NCBI GenBank assembly: GCA_937880795.1
Contig: CALGRQ010000452.1
Coordinates: 1-7,819, forward strand
Length of the DNA stretch: 7,819 bases
Direction of reading: 5' to 3'
Source: an uncultured Dyadobacter sp.
Lineage (GTDB): Bacteria; Bacteroidota; Bacteroidia; Cytophagales; Spirosomataceae
Part shown: one piece after another, positions 6,123 through 7,819 of the stretch
Layout of the letters: every line of letters begins with the position of its first letter
Position numbering within the stretch: the first letter of the stretch is position 1
The notes under the pieces: generated by a model
What the model saw: the letters and a program-made list of their open reading frames with translations, nothing else
The model's database searches: none
Told to the model about the DNA's origin: nothing
Translations under genes and position numbers: made by a program

Positions 6123-7819
6123 TTGGACCACACTTTAGATTTTAAAAAGTTTCATCAGCAGGTTAAGCCGGCTGGTGTTTTAATTGCCATCGGTATCGTT
6201 TTTGGTGATATCGGTACTTCTCCGCTCTACACACTCAATGCACTTTTTCATGCGGGAGAGCAGGTATCGGAAGCCAAAGCGCTGGGTATTCTCAGTTGCA
6301 TTATCTGGACCATGACACTCCAGACCACGTTGAAATATATACTCATTACCCTTCAGGCCGATAATCATGGAGAAGGCGGTATTTTCTCTTTGTATACCCT
6401 CATTAGAAGGTATTTCGGGAAATGGCTCATCGTACCGGCCGTATTGGGTGGAGCGTTTCTAATTGCAGACGGTATCATTACACCTCCTATATCGGCGTCT
6501 TCGGCGATTGAAGGTTTGCAAAAGTTTGATCCTGAACTCAATACGGTTCCTATTGTCATTGCAATCATTATTGGCTTATTTCTCATTCAACAGCTGGGTA
6601 CGCAACAGATAGGCAAGTTTTTCGGGCCGGTTATGCTCATTTGGTTTACATTCATTGGCGTAATTGGGATGATGGCGCTGCAATCGAATTGGAGTGTTTT
6701 AAAAGCAATTAATCCTGCTTACGCGTACAATTTACTGGTCAATTACCCCTCGGGTTTCTGGCTTTTGGGTGGGATTTTCCTTTGTACTACGGGCGCCGAA
6801 GCCTTGTATAGCGATATGGGCCATGTGGGCAGAAACAATATCCGCGTAAGTTGGCTATACGTAAAAGCTTGTTTGGTATTGAGTTATGCCGGTCAAACGG
6901 CCTGGTTAATTTCTGCCGGTGAAGCCAATACGATCAGCCCTTTTTACAATATCATACCGCAAAGCATCTATATACCGTCTGTGATATTGGCCTCAATGGC
7001 TACCGTTATAGCGAGTCAGGCTTTAATTTCTGGCTGTTTTACACTGGTGAACGAAGCCATTCGTCTGGGCGTTTGGCCACGAAATAAAGTAATTTTTCCG
7101 GGGACGATGCGGGGGCAAATGTATATACCATTCTTCAACTGGTTCCTAATGGTAGCCTGTATTTTGATGGTGCTCCATTTCCGGGAATCGAAAAATATGG
7201 AGGCTGCGTTTGGTCTGTCCGTTACTTTAACGATGCTCATCACTACCTTTTTAATGGCACTTTATTTACGCGTGAGACGAATAGGATGGCATTGGATCAT
7301 TTTGATTACAACGGTTTTCTTAGCGGTAGAGATTTCTTTCTTAACAGCCAATCTTCAAAAATTACACGAAGGTGGCTGGATTATGTTGGTTGTTGGAGCG
7401 TTGTTAGCCGGAACGATGATGACCTGGCAGCAAGGCAGAAAAATGCAGGGGAAATTGATTCGAATGGCAGAAGTTACACCAATCGTTAGTCAAAAACTCG
7501 CTGATCTTTCTACTAACTATGCCATTCGTAGCTATGCAACCAATTTGATATACCTCACATCCAGTGAAAAGCCTGATTGGGTGGAGGAGCGCTCCCTTAA
7601 TTCGATCTTCAACAGTCCGGCCAAGCGTGCCGATGTTTATTGGTTTATTCATGTAAAAGTGACGGATGAGCCGTATACGCTGCAATATGAAGCTCATACT
7701 TTGTCCAAAAATGATGCCTATTTTGTAACCATTCATGTAGGATTCAGGGTGGAACCGAAAGTGGATTTGTTTTTTAGGCGAATTGCCGATGAACTGCTGC
7801 GGACGGGTGAATTGGAATA
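6123..7819 (+). CDS. kup: Kup-type potassium uptake transporter (C-terminal end outside window)
   Basis: Kup (KUP/HAK/KT family) imports K+ across the inner membrane, probably with protons. The frame is open for 565 codons to the window edge; full-length members are about 620-660 residues, so only the end of the cytoplasmic tail is missing. The family signature GDIGTSPLYT lies at 28-37 in the first membrane segment, followed by DNHGEGGIFSLYTLIRR (about 80-96), ADGIITPPISASSAIEG (about 115-131) and GAEALYSDMGH (224-234). About 12 hydrophobic segments end near residue 434; the rest is the soluble C-terminal domain. The start is unusual: an in-frame TAG lies at 6102-6104 and there is no ATG between it and the conserved first helix, leaving TTG 6123 (then DHTLDFKKF) as the best start. 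No strong ribosome site precedes it. The gene is 80 bp after the GNAT gene and has its own candidate -7 element, so it is probably a separate unit. Confidence 0.95.
   Translation, partial: MDHTLDFKKFHQQVKPAGVLIAIGIVFGDIGTSPLYTLNALFHAGEQVSEAKALGILSCIIWTMTLQTTLKYILITLQADNHGEGGIFSLYTLIRRYFGKWLIVPAVLGGAFLIADGIITPPISASSAIEGLQKFDPELNTVPIVIAIIIGLFLIQQLGTQQIGKFFGPVMLIWFTFIGVIGMMALQSNWSVLKAINPAYAYNLLVNYPSGFWLLGGIFLCTTGAEALYSDMGHVGRNNIRVSWLYVKACLVLSYAGQTAWLISAGEANTISPFYNIIPQSIYIPSVILASMATVIASQALISGCFTLVNEAIRLGVWPRNKVIFPGTMRGQMYIPFFNWFLMVACILMVLHFRESKNMEAAFGLSVTLTMLITTFLMALYLRVRRIGWHWIILITTVFLAVEISFLTANLQKLHEGGWIMLVVGALLAGTMMTWQQGRKMQGKLIRMAEVTPIVSQKLADLSTNYAIRSYATNLIYLTSSEKPDWVEERSLNSIFNSPAKRADVYWFIHVKVTDEPYTLQYEAHTLSKNDAYFVTIHVGFRVEPKVDLFFRRIADELLRTGELE

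Noticed and set aside
7404..7736. Minus-strand 110-codon open frame, and others inside kup (6180-6368, 6365-6586, 7016-7243 minus; 7286-7489 plus)
   Set aside because: All overlap the uninterrupted kup frame with its conserved motifs.
1..7819. CRISPR array, tRNA, rRNA, insertion sequence, integron or phage signature
   Set aside because: No regularly spaced direct repeats, cloverleaf sequences, transposase or integrase motifs, or terminal inverted repeats were seen on reading both strands.

Overview
The window looks like chromosomal DNA of a Bacteroidota bacterium. The evidence is AT-rich intergenic DNA, two TAnnTTTG-type -7 promoter elements, a large secreted modular protein with a GEVED-type domain, a DUF1080 (3-keto-disaccharide hydrolase family) protein, and few strong Shine-Dalgarno sequences. 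I cannot fix the genus; a Cytophagia- or Flavobacteriia-like lineage is only a guess. Two genes run off the ends: the large secreted protein at the left edge (its 3' part is missing) and the potassium transporter at the right edge (its C-terminal tail is missing).

Layout. Positions 1-2223 (minus) encode a 741-residue N-terminal part of a secreted protein: a signal peptide, RCC1-like repeats, an Ig-like segment, a GEVED-type domain and the start of a further repeat domain. Positions 2224-2980 are an AT-rich stretch without a convincing gene; a few short open segments there may be decayed coding sequence. Positions 2981-4132 (plus) encode a secreted five-Asp-box sialidase-like propeller protein. 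It faces a secreted DUF1080 protein (4228-4956, minus), and a perfect 15-bp inverted repeat lies between the two stop codons. From 5126 three genes run on the plus strand: an intact Arr-type rifamycin ADP-ribosyltransferase, a GNAT N-acetyltransferase 59 bp downstream, and a Kup-type potassium transporter that appears to start with TTG and has its own -7 element overlapping the end of the GNAT gene.

How the genes relate. The sialidase-like and DUF1080 proteins are both exported, and families like these often appear in glycan-processing contexts, so a joint role in breaking down an external carbohydrate is plausible but unproven. Arr and the GNAT protein could form a small two-gene unit of group-transfer enzymes; only the Arr function is supported by conserved catalytic residues. 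Kup is probably an independent housekeeping transporter. I see no CRISPR array, tRNA, rRNA, insertion sequence, phage gene or clearly new multi-gene system. The most useful leads are the sialidase-like protein that lacks the usual N-terminal arginine motif, the Arr gene, and the divergent architecture of the large secreted protein.
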